Notes: generated from the letters alone by a model not told the origin. Positions 15,984 through 25,411 are shown, numbered from the stretch's first letter. The stretch: 37,926 bases of DNA from Candidatus Adlerbacteria bacterium (GCA_903819895.1 CAIJFH010000010.1:1-37926), one strand, 5' to 3'. A program made the numbers and translations.

Positions 15984-16952
15984 TTATTGCGCTGCCAACA
16001 GCGACACAAGCTGGGACACCAGTGCGGCGAGCGAGTGGCGAGTGCGCACATATGACGCATCAACCGTGTGCGGCACCACGAGTGCTTTGGCAATCTCCTC
16101 GGGAGTTGCATCGACCACCACCACGGGCACGTCACCAAGCGATGTGCTGGTGCTGACAACGGGTAGCCCGCATGCGAGCGCCTCGAGCACCACTTTGTCG
16201 ACGCTGCCGGTCTCGCTGGTGTGCACCAACACCTGCGCGCTGCGATACTCATAGCGCAGCAGCTCCTGCGTGAGCCCGCCGAGAAATTGGATGCGCGCTG
16301 CGACACCCAACTGGCGCGCCAACTGCTCCAGTCGCCCGCGCTCTGGCCCATCGCCGATGATGCGCACCGTTTGCCCACTAAGCGCCGCAGCGCGGATCAC
16401 CAAGTCGTGCCGCTTCGTCGGCGACAATCGCCCCACCGACAATACGGTGTTAGTGCGCAACACGGAGGTGTCGGGCGAAAAAAAATCGGTGTCGATGCCG
16501 TGCCCCACTACGTGCACCTTGTTACTTGAAAGACGAAAGCTCTCTTTCGACGCAGTAAAAATAATATGCGCAAACAGTGCAGCAACCCGCAGCCGCAGGT
16601 TGACGCTCTTGTGTGTATACCACAGCGCAACTTTTTTGTGTGCAATGCGCCACCACGCGCCGCCAAGGATGAGATACTCCGGATTCATATGCACAAACAC
16701 GGTGTCATACTGCCCGCGCAGCTGCCAGAGTAGCCGCCAAAAACGCAGTGCATACTGGAGACGAGACACCGCGCCCTGCTCTTTGCCAAGCGAATAGACG
16801 CGCACATTGCTGGGCAGTGTGTGTCGGCCTTCCTCGAGGCAGATTACTGACACCTGCTCGTAGTGTGCGGCAAACTCAACTATCCATCGATGAAAAAAAC
16901 CGAGTATCGGGTCGATATGGTCAACGGTTTGTGTACAGATAAGAAGACGCAT
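15984..16952 (-). CDS. glycosyltransferase family 4 (GT4)
   Basis: A compact GT4 enzyme of 322 residues starting MRLLICTQTVDHIDPILGFF. The C-terminal domain carries LSVGRLSPTKRHDLVIRAAA and VLVHTSETGSVDKVVLEALACGLPVVST, where ETGSVDKVVLE keeps the two Glu residues of the E-x7-E motif. It starts 15 nt after the stop of the double-GT4 gene, so the two are cotranscribed. The N-terminal domain has an aromatic-rich segment (LRFWRLLWQL) suggesting peripheral membrane binding. Likely to add one sugar to a lipid-linked glycan. Confidence 0.85.
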   Translation of the reverse strand: MRLLICTQTVDHIDPILGFFHRWIVEFAAHYEQVSVICLEEGRHTLPSNVRVYSLGKEQGAVSRLQYALRFWRLLWQLRGQYDTVFVHMNPEYLILGGAWWRIAHKKVALWYTHKSVNLRLRVAALFAHIIFTASKESFRLSSNKVHVVGHGIDTDFFSPDTSVLRTNTVLSVGRLSPTKRHDLVIRAAALSGQTVRIIGDGPERGRLEQLARQLGVAARIQFLGGLTQELLRYEYRSAQVLVHTSETGSVDKVVLEALACGLPVVSTSTSLGDVPVVVVDATPEEIAKALVVPHTVDASYVRTRHSLAALVSQLVSLLAAQ

Positions 16953-16967
16953 AGGTGCAGTTGGTAT

Positions 16968-19184
16968 TTATGTTGAACGAGTTGCAGGTGCAGCGCACAC
17001 CTCGATACCATCGCGCCAGGACGCCGCCCACTGCTCGGGCGACAAAAGTGGCATCGCGAGCGCGCCGCGTGTGTGCTGGGTTAGTATACCTTGTGCCAAT
17101 GCAAGAAATGTCTCGGGCGTGTAGATGGTCGCCCCTGCCCGCTTGGCAATGCCCACATCAAGCGACAACACGGGCGCGCCAGCACACAGTGCCTCAACGG
17201 TCGACGCGCCGTACCCTTCGTACACAGCGGTGGCAGCAATCACTAGGTCGGCCGATTTGTAGAGCGAATACACATCATGCCGAAAGCCGAGAAACACCAC
17301 ACGGTCGACAATCCCCAGCGCTGCCGCGAGTGCTTGTAACGCCACTTTTTGTGACCCGTCGCCAGCGATAAACACCCCGACACCCGGCTGCGCGCGCAGA
17401 AGCGGCACCAATAGGCGCAGTATATCATCGATACGCTTCTCTTTCTCTAAACGTGCCGCAATGAGAATGCGTGTTTTTATTTTTTTGTACGCATCAAATA
17501 ATTTTGATGGCGGCGCTGACTGTATCGCTGACACATCGATGCATATCGGCAACACCGACACCCGCGCACTCGGCGCGAGAGTAGAGACCGCGTTTGCAAT
17601 CTGCTCGGACACCACACGTACGCCGCGCGCGCGTGGCAACAAAAAACGCGCGAGCCGCACGTTGAGTCGGTGGCGCTGTTGATACTCGGACGCAAAGAGG
17701 TCGGTGTGGATTTGCAGCTGGAGCGCCGCACCCACACGGCGCGCAATGTGCCACGCGACAAGCCCGAGAAAGAACGGGTCTTGCGCCGTCACCACATCGG
17801 GGCGCAGTGCGCGAGCGCGTCGATACATCCGCCGTGCGACCGCCACCTTGGAGCCCTGGAATCCGCGAATGATGCCGTGCGAGCCGAGCAGCACCTCGCG
17901 CGACGAGCCGCGCACATACACCTCGAGCCACCCCACCTCCTGCGCCTGCAGCAGCAAGCGACGATGCACCCCGCTGTCGGGCGACAGCGCCTGTGCATCA
18001 CCCGAAAGCATCAACACCCGCAGCCCCGTTGTGGTTGGTGGCACCACCTCAACCGGCGGCTGTGACGCGCGGGACACCGGTAAAAAAAGTTCGTCCAACG
18101 CCGCGAGCGAGAATGCCGGATCAAACGGCGCGAGCGCCTGCCATGCACCACGCCGCATCCGTGTTGCAAACCGCTTGTCCTGCAAAAAGCGGAGCATGCT
18201 CGCCGCAAGTGCGGGCACATCATCGGGAGCACACAGCAAACCACTCGTCTCGTGCGCAAGCAGCTCAACATTGCCACCAACCGGTGTCGTGACAATGGGT
18301 GTACCAATTTGCATCACTTCGATTAATTGATGCGACAACGCCTCGTAGTGCGTATTGAGCACAAACACGTCTGCGGCTGCAACGCGCGTATGCAGCTCGT
18401 GCTGCGGCACCTGACCCTCCAACAAGACACTGGCGCCCAGGTTGAGTGCTGCAATTTTTTGCTCAATCGCTGCGCGCTCGGGACCACTGCCGGCGATGCG
18501 CAGCTGTGCGTTGGGGAACTCGCGCAGCACCAGCACAAAAGCATCGAGGAGCGCGAGCAGCCCTTTCCATTTAACCAAACGTCCCGCACTTACAATCAAC
18601 GGGCCTGCGCCAACACCAAGCATCGCGCGGGCCGCCTCTTTGGTGAACGGCTCGATCGGCTCCAGTGTGCTGTAAATAACAATAATCCGCCCTGGGGCGA
18701 CACCCCATCGCATAATCACCGATTTAAAATAGTTGCTCGGCACCACCACGCGCTCGGCACGCGATGCAACACACCGCTCAATAAGCATAAACAATCGCAC
18801 CGGCCAAGGGTAGGTTTTGACGCTCACTAAAAATTGGTCGAGGTTTTCGGTGACACCAAAGCGACCAACGCCTTGCTCCCACGCATAGTCGCCTGCGACG
18901 CGCAACACAAATCGCTTGCGCAAGAAAAATGCCGCGAGTGATGCCGGCAAGCCGACCGACACCGGGTCGAGCGCGTACACCACATCACACCCCCACCCAC
19001 GCCAGAGCACCAACAAAAAATAAGCGAGATGCCGCAACACTTTTGGGTAGCGGCGCACCCGCGCAAACGGCAACACCTCGACCACGTGCGCCCGCCGGGG
19101 CAACTCCGACGCGACAAACTGGGCGTGCGTCGCGGGCCCACCAATCTCGGGCGGGTACAGGGGCGTCGCAAGTAAAATCCGCAT
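16968..19184 (-). CDS. tandem GT4 fusion: two glycosyltransferases in one chain
   Basis: A 738-residue protein made of two complete GT4 enzymes. The first (about 1-370) starts MRILLATPLYPPEIGGPATH and has SAGRLVKWKGLLALLDAF and THYEALSHQLIEVMQIG. The second (about 385-738) has VLMLSGDAQALSPDSGVHRR at its start, then IAARLEKEKRIDDIL and AATAVYEGYGASTVEALCAG with a clean E-x7-E motif. A Pro/Val/Thr-rich linker (about 368-386) separates them. Most GT4 proteins are 350-420 residues, so this is a real fusion and may add two sugars in sequence. The first domain's motif has YEALSHQ in place of EGFG, seen in some active members. The start at 19184 lies 8 nt after a TAGAAT box. Confidence 0.87.
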   Translation of the reverse strand: MRILLATPLYPPEIGGPATHAQFVASELPRRAHVVEVLPFARVRRYPKVLRHLAYFLLVLWRGWGCDVVYALDPVSVGLPASLAAFFLRKRFVLRVAGDYAWEQGVGRFGVTENLDQFLVSVKTYPWPVRLFMLIERCVASRAERVVVPSNYFKSVIMRWGVAPGRIIVIYSTLEPIEPFTKEAARAMLGVGAGPLIVSAGRLVKWKGLLALLDAFVLVLREFPNAQLRIAGSGPERAAIEQKIAALNLGASVLLEGQVPQHELHTRVAAADVFVLNTHYEALSHQLIEVMQIGTPIVTTPVGGNVELLAHETSGLLCAPDDVPALAASMLRFLQDKRFATRMRRGAWQALAPFDPAFSLAALDELFLPVSRASQPPVEVVPPTTTGLRVLMLSGDAQALSPDSGVHRRLLLQAQEVGWLEVYVRGSSREVLLGSHGIIRGFQGSKVAVARRMYRRARALRPDVVTAQDPFFLGLVAWHIARRVGAALQLQIHTDLFASEYQQRHRLNVRLARFLLPRARGVRVVSEQIANAVSTLAPSARVSVLPICIDVSAIQSAPPSKLFDAYKKIKTRILIAARLEKEKRIDDILRLLVPLLRAQPGVGVFIAGDGSQKVALQALAAALGIVDRVVFLGFRHDVYSLYKSADLVIAATAVYEGYGASTVEALCAGAPVLSLDVGIAKRAGATIYTPETFLALAQGILTQHTRGALAMPLLSPEQWAASWRDGIEVCAAPATRST

Positions 19185-19192
19185 ACCTTTGT

Positions 19193-19198
19193 ATTCTA
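19193..19198 (-). promoter_or_regulatory. -10 box for the 19184 operon
   Basis: TAGAAT on the - strand ends 8 nt before the ATG at 19184, predicting a leader of only 1-2 nt. Confidence 0.4.
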
Positions 19199-19224
19199 CT
19201 GCAACTGCGCCCAGGCGCTACCGG

Positions 19225-19782
19225 TTACTCCGCCAACGCGCGCAGCTGCTCGATGAGCGCTGCATACTCGGCCAGTATCGGGTGCTGCCAGGTGTCAGTA
19301 AGCATCGCGAGCATCTCCTCGTTAAAGCGCACACGGCGCGCTTTGCCGCGGCTAAACAATTTCCACACATCGGCACCAATGTCGTGATGTGCGCGGATCA
19401 AACTCTCGGTGTTGTGTATTTTATCTGCCAACGACACGGCCTTTGCCTCGACCGAACCCAATCGCACCTGCTCGATGTAGCCCCGCATCCGCTCCTCCCA
19501 AGGGAGCGTTTTGTCTTCGGTCACTGCCAGTACAATCGCCAGCACCTCGTCGCCAAGCTGCATGCGCAGATCACTCTCGGGAAAATCGGTATCCTCGAGC
19601 ACGTCGTGCACCAGCGCAGCCGCAATCACTTCGCTCCCGAACCCGTACTTCGCCAATTTGAGTGCGACCATCACCGGGTGCTCGACATACGGAATGTCCC
19701 CCGCCTTGCGCAGCTGCCCCGCATGCGCCCGGAGCGCAATTTGTAGTGCGCGGTCAATCAGCTTGTCTCCACTTTTCCCCAT
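19225..19782 (-). CDS. HD-domain hydrolase, RelA/SpoT or Mesh1-like
   Basis: A 185-residue HD protein. Key residues match the (p)ppGpp hydrolase type: His35 in PYVEHP, His59-Asp60 in ALVHD, Glu63-Asp64 in VLEDTD, and Asp120 and Asn124 in LADKIHNTE. Length fits single-domain hydrolases of the Mesh1/small alarmone hydrolase type, which remove the 3' pyrophosphate of ppGpp using manganese. No synthetase domain is attached. The ATG at 19782 lies exactly 6 nt after TGGTATAGT, and that box contains the stop codon of the preceding glycosyltransferase gene. A second protein of this type is at 35323-35871. Another nucleotide substrate cannot be excluded. Confidence 0.8.
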   Translation of the reverse strand: MGKSGDKLIDRALQIALRAHAGQLRKAGDIPYVEHPVMVALKLAKYGFGSEVIAAALVHDVLEDTDFPESDLRMQLGDEVLAIVLAVTEDKTLPWEERMRGYIEQVRLGSVEAKAVSLADKIHNTESLIRAHHDIGADVWKLFSRGKARRVRFNEEMLAMLTDTWQHPILAEYAALIEQLRALAE

Positions 19783-19788
19783 ATTGGC

Positions 19789-19797
19789 ACTATACCA
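19789..19797 (-). promoter_or_regulatory. extended -10 promoter, leaderless, for the HD hydrolase
   Basis: TGG-TATAGT, then 6 nt (GCCAAT), then ATG at 19782. The TAG inside TATAGT is the stop codon of the upstream GT4 gene. Confidence 0.6.
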
Positions 19798-20980
19798 CTT
19801 TAGCAAACACCTGCTCGTGCATCTCTTTTGCAATCGTATTCCAGTCGTATTTTTCTTCCACCATTTTTTTTGCAGTGGCGATGACATTTTGCACTTGCTC
19901 AACATGGTCGGGGTTAGTGATGTCTCGCACGGCGTCGGCGATTTGCTCGGGCGAGTTTTTGTCGACTGCCCAGCCAGTCGTTGGCACTCCTGGATTGCGT
20001 TTTACATCAAAAAGAAAATCGGCGATGCCACCCTCTTGCGTCGCAATGACTGGCAGCCCCACCGCCATCGCCTCGATAAATGAGTTGCCCATCCCCTCGG
20101 AGCGGCTGGGGCGGATAAAGATGTCGCACACATGCAAGAGCGCAGGCAACTGGTCGTGGCTCACGTAGCCAGCAAAATGCACACGCTCGGCAACACCAAG
20201 CTCGCGTGCAAGCTCTTTCAACATCTGCTCGTCCGGCCCGCCGCCAAGCACGAGAAAGTGCGTGTGGTCGAAAAAGGTTCCTGACACCTTTGTATCGAGC
20301 ATTCGGATTACATCATCAACTGCGTTTTTGTGGACAAGCCGTGATGATGTAACGAGCCACACTTCACCATCTTTTTTACCAAGTTTTTGTTGTAACGCTT
20401 TTTGGTCGACAGTATTGGGAACAATCGCAAACCGCGAAACATCGACGCCGTTTGGCACGACTACCACCTCGCCATGGTAGCCGCCTTGTCGCGCCCACCC
20501 CGCAAGAAATGCGGAGATTGTTTGCACCACGCTCGCGTGGCGAAACCCTGCTCGTAGGATTGGCGAAAACAATTTGATATACCAGCGACCAAACACGTGT
20601 TCGAATGGATCGCCCTCCTGTAGGGTGAGCACGTATGGGAGCGACACACCCAACATACGCAAGAGCGTAATGGGAAGAGTCATGTACGACATCATCGCCC
20701 ACGCGCCGTCGAACTTTTCTACCGTATGCAAACGACGTGCTGCGAATGCAGCACGCGAGATGAAAAGAATTTTAGAGAGATACGAACTCCCACCACCAAC
20801 ACGATGCACATGCACATTGCCTACCTGCTCCTCGCGTGCATCACTGCGCGAGAAGCGCATCGTCACCATATGAAACTCGATGTCGCTGGGCGCGATGCGA
20901 TTGGTGATTTCTTTAATCGCCACTTCAGCGCCGCCAACATGCGGATAGTACGCGAGCGAAAAGATAAGAATTTTTTTCAT
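19790..20980 (-). CDS. glycosyltransferase family 4 (GT4)
   Basis: A GT4 enzyme of 396 residues: MKKILIFSLAYYPHVGGAEV, the classic N-terminal GGAE loop; VTSSRLVHKNAVDDVIRML at the start of the C-terminal domain; and IFIRPSRSEGMGNSFIEAMAVGLPVIAT with the E-x7-E motif. The ATG at 20980 overlaps the stop of the epimerase gene as ATGA, so the two are coupled. A soluble or peripheral enzyme. Its C-terminal about 80 residues include an insert (FLFDVKRNPGVPTTGWAVDKNSPEQ) also seen in GT4 proteins of uncultured bacteria. Donor sugar is unknown; the adjacent epimerase may make it. Confidence 0.88.
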   Translation of the reverse strand: MKKILIFSLAYYPHVGGAEVAIKEITNRIAPSDIEFHMVTMRFSRSDAREEQVGNVHVHRVGGGSSYLSKILFISRAAFAARRLHTVEKFDGAWAMMSYMTLPITLLRMLGVSLPYVLTLQEGDPFEHVFGRWYIKLFSPILRAGFRHASVVQTISAFLAGWARQGGYHGEVVVVPNGVDVSRFAIVPNTVDQKALQQKLGKKDGEVWLVTSSRLVHKNAVDDVIRMLDTKVSGTFFDHTHFLVLGGGPDEQMLKELARELGVAERVHFAGYVSHDQLPALLHVCDIFIRPSRSEGMGNSFIEAMAVGLPVIATQEGGIADFLFDVKRNPGVPTTGWAVDKNSPEQIADAVRDITNPDHVEQVQNVIATAKKMVEEKYDWNTIAKEMHEQVFAKVV

Positions 20981-21846
20981 CGGGTAACAGTGTTGATATA
21001 GTCGGCAAGTTTTTTTGTTGCATACCAACCAATCGCATGCGCTTTTGTAGCGTCGAGCACCGCGGTCATGCGGTTGCCTGCCGCCTCGGGGCGCATCTCA
21101 ATGGCACCACCAAACAACTGCGCAACATCGAGAATGGAGTACGACTCCTCTGCCCCTAACCCAAACTCGTCGCCCACACCTTTTCCCCCCACCAGCAGCA
21201 ACCCGTCCACAATATCATCCACATGAGTGAAGTTTCGCTTTTGCGTGCCCGGCGACGTGATGGTTAGTGGCTCACCCCTGAGCATCTTTTGCCGAAAGAT
21301 TTCGATGACGGTGCCGTAGGAGCCGGAGCGCTCGCCCGGGCCGTAGACATTGTAGAAGTAGGTGATTGCGTACGGGAGCTGGTACCACGCAGCATAGTTG
21401 CGCACCAACTCGGTGTTGCTCGCTTTTGTCCACGCGTAGGGACTTTGGTCGCGACCCATGCCGCCGTCGGCAAACTTGGTCGATGATCCCGCGTAGACCA
21501 GTTTGCAATGGTGCTGCGATATGCTGTTTTGCGCGCGCCAAAACTCCAGCACGCCAAACGTGCCAACTGTATTTAAATCCCACACGAGCGCGGGCTCGGT
21601 CAAACTAATTTCGGTGCGCGAATATTCGCCCAGATGGTAAACCAAGTCGACCTGCTCGGGCACGTACGTTTGGATATCTTTGGTATGCCCCTCGCGGTAG
21701 TCGACCCCAGCAACATGGTTGTCGCGCACGCCGGTAAAGTAGTTGTCGAGCGAGATAACCCGGTGCCCCAACGCGGCAAGACGCTCGCACAGATGCGAGC
21801 CGATAAACCCCGCACCACCGGTGACTACGATTGTCTGTGTTGCCAT
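20977..21846 (-). CDS. NAD-dependent sugar-nucleotide epimerase/dehydratase (extended SDR)
   Basis: A 289-residue extended short-chain dehydrogenase of the GalE/RmlB/WcaG group. It has TGGAGFIGSHL at 9-19 (NAD site), YAGSST at 118-123 (catalytic Ser) and SPYAWTKAS with Tyr137 and Lys141. Such enzymes interconvert or dehydrate nucleotide sugars in the cytoplasm. At 289 residues it is slightly shorter than GalE. ATG 21846 is preferred; an in-frame GTG at 21852 is an alternative. TACAGT lies 9 nt upstream. It is the first gene of a two-gene unit with the GT4 downstream (ATGA overlap) and probably supplies that enzyme's donor. Confidence 0.85.
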   Translation of the reverse strand: MATQTIVVTGGAGFIGSHLCERLAALGHRVISLDNYFTGVRDNHVAGVDYREGHTKDIQTYVPEQVDLVYHLGEYSRTEISLTEPALVWDLNTVGTFGVLEFWRAQNSISQHHCKLVYAGSSTKFADGGMGRDQSPYAWTKASNTELVRNYAAWYQLPYAITYFYNVYGPGERSGSYGTVIEIFRQKMLRGEPLTITSPGTQKRNFTHVDDIVDGLLLVGGKGVGDEFGLGAEESYSILDVAQLFGGAIEMRPEAAGNRMTAVLDATKAHAIGWYATKKLADYINTVTR

Positions 21847-21870
21847 ATCCACACCACTGTACCGCGGATG

Positions 21871-23448
21871 CTACTCTATCTCAAACTCGCTGGCAGCGCT
21901 GTAAGTTTCGTACTGGTTAACAACCGCGGAGGTAGTATGCCCCGCCCGCAGGAAGAACGATGCAGCAACACCACCCGCCACCAGTACCAACAACCCGGCA
22001 AGCGACTCCCACAGCGGGAGCGAGAATCCGCTCGCCGCGACCGACGCAAGTTGCTCATGCGCAGATGGATGAGCTGGATTAGTCGCCACAGCAGCAACTG
22101 GTTGCGACGCAGCCACAGCAGGACTCGCTACTGGCGTGGAAGCCGATACGACACGCACCGGCGCTCTGCTTGCTAATGGATTACTCGACACGAGCGTACC
22201 CGCCGCATTTGATGAGACAACTCCAGCACCAGCCGCAGCTCGCGCCACGGCTGGAGACACATCCGATGCAGCGCTCGCGGCGAGCATATTGTTGGGATAG
22301 CGCAGCAATGCATCCGCGCCCACGCGCATCCCGAGTACAACAACAGAAAAGTGCACGCTCTGTGTCCCGAGCAAAATCGTATCCTTGGGGATCACAAACG
22401 TGCTCGACGCAGATGAGACGCTCCACAAACCAACATTCAAATCCTGCGATGATTGATTACTCAACACCAGCGAACCATCGGGCTCCACCAACATCCCCAC
22501 TTGTGCCGGCACCGCCTGCACCCGCTGCTGCGCAATACCAGATGCGGTGTCTGCCGCGACCGTGAGCACCACTGCGTAGGTACCTGGGTAGGGGTAGGTA
22601 TGAAAGACATTCTGCCCCTCGGCGGTCGCGCCATCACCAAAGTTCCAGATGTATCGAGCATTGGGAACAAGCGCGCCTTTTGCCGTCAGCGCCGTGCCGG
22701 TAAAAAAGGATCCGGCACCAACAGTGACAATACTGGGCGCAGCAATACGCGGCGCGAGTGGCACCGGAGCGCTGCCACCACTTGCAGAGGATGATTGCGC
22801 AGCAGTGTCAGACAACACACCATTCGACGAGCTCGTGTCAGTCGTACCACCAGCACTCTGTGTCGTGTCCGTACTATTTGTATTTTGAACAGGAGACGCA
22901 GTGTACGAGCCGGTGTTGACACCTGGGTCGGGCGCTGCAGCAACCAATGTCCCACTGCTCAACCGATGTAGCGAGTTGCCGTCGTTCTTCCCGCCCATCG
23001 CGGTCGTGTAGGTAATCGAGTCGACTGTTGCGCCGAGGTCGTCGAGCAACGCAATCGTCGCGCCCGTTGTTTGGTTTGGACTAATGGCGGACTTAATTAC
23101 CGAGTACGAGCCGCCATACTGGGTGATAAACCCCGCAGGGTCGTTGGTGATGATTGCAAATGTCTGCGGCGCAATCGTGAGCGACCCGCGCCCGCCACCA
23201 TTGCTTGTCGCGGCCGGGTCGACCAGCACATGCTTTGATGAACCCCCATCATCGACGCGCCACCCCTTGGTGCCTGCGGTCATCGTGACCGGCGTGCTGC
23301 CCGAGTTGTACAACTCGACCCACTGCGCACTACTGCCCGGCGGGTCGTACATCACCTCGGTGATCTGGAGCGCAGCAAATGCGCGTGTCGGCGTCGCGGC
23401 AAAAAAGAGGAGAAGAAAAACGCTACTATAAAATATTCGCCGTTGCAT
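21871..23448 (-). CDS. secreted lamin-tail (LTD) and PKD domain surface protein
   Basis: A 525-residue exported protein. Residues 1-25 form a signal peptide (basic QRRR-like start, FLLLFFAATPTRA, cut near AFA). Then comes a lamin-tail domain (LQITEVMYDPPGSSAQWVEL, GWRVDDGG), a Ser/Thr-rich linker, a PKD domain (YIWNFGDGATAEGQ, VFHTYPYPGTYAVVLTV), a second beta-rich region and an Ala/Val/Ser-rich stalk. It ends with a membrane helix (LAGLLVLVAGGVAASFFL) and a short acidic tail, so it is probably anchored in the cytoplasmic membrane and faces outward. LTD proteins in bacteria are often surface or nuclease-associated; no nuclease domain is seen here. Its start overlaps the end of the TraG-like gene by 23 nt, so the two are cotranscribed. 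Confidence 0.8.
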   Translation of the reverse strand: MQRRIFYSSVFLLLFFAATPTRAFAALQITEVMYDPPGSSAQWVELYNSGSTPVTMTAGTKGWRVDDGGSSKHVLVDPAATSNGGGRGSLTIAPQTFAIITNDPAGFITQYGGSYSVIKSAISPNQTTGATIALLDDLGATVDSITYTTAMGGKNDGNSLHRLSSGTLVAAAPDPGVNTGSYTASPVQNTNSTDTTQSAGGTTDTSSSNGVLSDTAAQSSSASGGSAPVPLAPRIAAPSIVTVGAGSFFTGTALTAKGALVPNARYIWNFGDGATAEGQNVFHTYPYPGTYAVVLTVAADTASGIAQQRVQAVPAQVGMLVEPDGSLVLSNQSSQDLNVGLWSVSSASSTFVIPKDTILLGTQSVHFSVVVLGMRVGADALLRYPNNMLAASAASDVSPAVARAAAGAGVVSSNAAGTLVSSNPLASRAPVRVVSASTPVASPAVAASQPVAAVATNPAHPSAHEQLASVAASGFSLPLWESLAGLLVLVAGGVAASFFLRAGHTTSAVVNQYETYSAASEFEIE

Positions 23449-25411
23449 CGTCGCGTATCGCACCTTCGTCAACCTTGAGCATATCGCGCAGTACATCCTC
23501 CGGCAATCCTGCGGCCGCCTCGGCATGGTGGATATCCTCGGATGCTGTCTTCGCATGAGCGGTCGCTCGGGTGAGCGCATCTTTGAGGTTTACTACTGGC
23601 GCCGCAGGAGCAGTAGCCGGTTGTGTTGGCGCAGGATCCGCGGATGGTGACGACACATCCTCGGGTGCTGCATCTTGTTTTGCACTGGTTGCTTTTGCAA
23701 TCGCCTCGCGCAAACTGGTCGCGCCGTCAAGCGGCGGGCGCACGGGCTCGGCTGCCGCAGGCGGTTTGTATGCGGGCACTGGCGGGCGTGAGGCAGGTGT
23801 TGCACGCGGAGCAGGTGGTGTATAGGGGCGAGCAGGGGCGGCAGGTAGCGGCACCGGTGTTGGTTTTGGTTCCTGTTGAGAAAGAGACGGCGCGGAAGTG
23901 ACTGGCGTGTGCGCTGTCGTATTCGCAACAGAAGTGAAACGTGGTGGTTGTGCGGGCGCTGGCCGTGGTGACGACTGCGCCCACGCAGGGCGAACGGGAG
24001 TGACTGGCTTCGGCGCAGCTGTCTGCACAGGAGCGACCGCCTTGGGTGCCGTACTCGTTGCAGATACTGTTTTTGCTGCAGCGCTCGCGGCAGGTGCGGG
24101 CTGTTTGGGTGGTGTCGCCTCAAGCGCCTGCCAATCGGTGATGATTTTCTCCACCACCTCGCGTGGTTTAGCAAACTGCTCGCGTGACGACGCCAGCGCC
24201 TCTTTAAAGAAACTACGCGGCAATGGGTCAAAGGGTGGCAGTGTTGTTGCAGAAAAGGGAGGTGAGCCAACACCATCGATCATCAAACTGAGATAAATTT
24301 GTGCAATGCCCAAGTTGACCAAGTCGGTCTGTGTAAACTGCGGTGTAAAGACGGTCTCCAATACTTCGGCATCAAATGGCCCAACGCGAAATGCGACCGT
24401 CGTGCCCACGTTGCCAAACACCGCGTCGCGCACCTCCTCCTCCATCTGCTCGACATACTGGTGCGCAATCAGCAAATTTAATTTATATTTGCGCGCCTCG
24501 GACAAGATGTCAGAGAACGACTCGTTGGCAAAGTTTTGAAACTCGTCCACGTAGAAGTAGAAGTTTGGCAACGACGCGAGTGTCGTCGCTGACACATCCG
24601 CGCGCGACATTGCCGCCAAATAAATCTTGGTCACCAACATCGAACCCAAGAGCGTCGCGTTGGTCTCCCCCACGCGCCCTTTAGAGAGGTTCATCACAAA
24701 AATCTTTTTGTCATCCATCATCTGCCGGATATCAAACGACGACTTGGCTTGGCCGACAATGTTGCGGATGAGTGGGTTGCTCGTAAACTGCCCCACTTTG
24801 TTTTGAATAGCGGGCGTCGCGTCTTGGGTGTAGCGGTCGGTATAGTTGGCAAACTCATCGACCCAAAAACTTTTGACGATTGGGTCGGTGATATTCTCGA
24901 CCACTTTCTTGCGAAATGGTTTTTGCACCAGCATCCGGTTGACATCAAGCAAGGTCGCGCCCGGATACTCCAAGAGCGCGAGTAGCACGTTGGACAAAAT
25001 GTACTCCATGCGCGCGCTCCACGCGTCGACCCAGATCTTGCGAAATGCCGAGAGCAACCCCGACACGACCAAGTGCCGCTTGTCGTAGCCGACGTCCTCC
25101 ATCACGTTAAATGCGACGGGGTAGTCCATGTCAAACGGCGCAAAGTAGACAACATCTTTGATGCGATGCTCGGGCACGTACTCCAAGATGCGATCAGCGG
25201 TCGAGCCGTGCGGGTCGATAAACGCCATCCCCTCGCCGTTGCGGATATCCTGAATCGCCATGTTCTCGAGCATGGTCGACTTGCCCATGCCTGTCTTGCC
25301 GATCACGTACATGTGCTTTGCCCGGTCGCGGCGCTTGATCCCAAACGGGGTCTCCTTCCCCCGCGAGTTGGTCTGCGCAAAATAGGTTATCTTGTCCGGA
25401 TCCTCGTGCAT
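23426..25411 (-). CDS. TraG/VirD4-like type IV coupling ATPase with Pro/Ala-rich tail
   Basis: A 661-residue protein. Residues 1-430 are a P-loop ATPase of the TraG/TraD/VirD4 (DUF87/TraM-recognition) group: Walker A GKTGMGKST at 38-46, Walker B YFYVDE at 285-290, and AFIDPHGS. Such ATPases pump DNA or protein through type IV secretion channels or help DNA uptake. Unlike VirD4 there is no N-terminal membrane helix. Residues about 435-575 are Pro/Ala/Thr-rich and probably disordered; the C-terminal part has two similar helices (SLREAIAKAT and NLKDALTRAT). The start is supported by TGCTATACT 7 nt upstream. No relaxase, VirB4 or pilin gene is nearby, so conjugation is not shown. Confidence 0.82.
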   Translation of the reverse strand: MHEDPDKITYFAQTNSRGKETPFGIKRRDRAKHMYVIGKTGMGKSTMLENMAIQDIRNGEGMAFIDPHGSTADRILEYVPEHRIKDVVYFAPFDMDYPVAFNVMEDVGYDKRHLVVSGLLSAFRKIWVDAWSARMEYILSNVLLALLEYPGATLLDVNRMLVQKPFRKKVVENITDPIVKSFWVDEFANYTDRYTQDATPAIQNKVGQFTSNPLIRNIVGQAKSSFDIRQMMDDKKIFVMNLSKGRVGETNATLLGSMLVTKIYLAAMSRADVSATTLASLPNFYFYVDEFQNFANESFSDILSEARKYKLNLLIAHQYVEQMEEEVRDAVFGNVGTTVAFRVGPFDAEVLETVFTPQFTQTDLVNLGIAQIYLSLMIDGVGSPPFSATTLPPFDPLPRSFFKEALASSREQFAKPREVVEKIITDWQALEATPPKQPAPAASAAAKTVSATSTAPKAVAPVQTAAPKPVTPVRPAWAQSSPRPAPAQPPRFTSVANTTAHTPVTSAPSLSQQEPKPTPVPLPAAPARPYTPPAPRATPASRPPVPAYKPPAAAEPVRPPLDGATSLREAIAKATSAKQDAAPEDVSSPSADPAPTQPATAPAAPVVNLKDALTRATAHAKTASEDIHHAEAAAGLPEDVLRDMLKVDEGAIRDDATANIL

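Noticed and set aside
23426-25411. A conjugative plasmid or integrative element based on the TraG-like ATPase
   Set aside because: No relaxase, VirB4, pilin, integrase or att site is visible, and the flanks are chromosomal-type genes.
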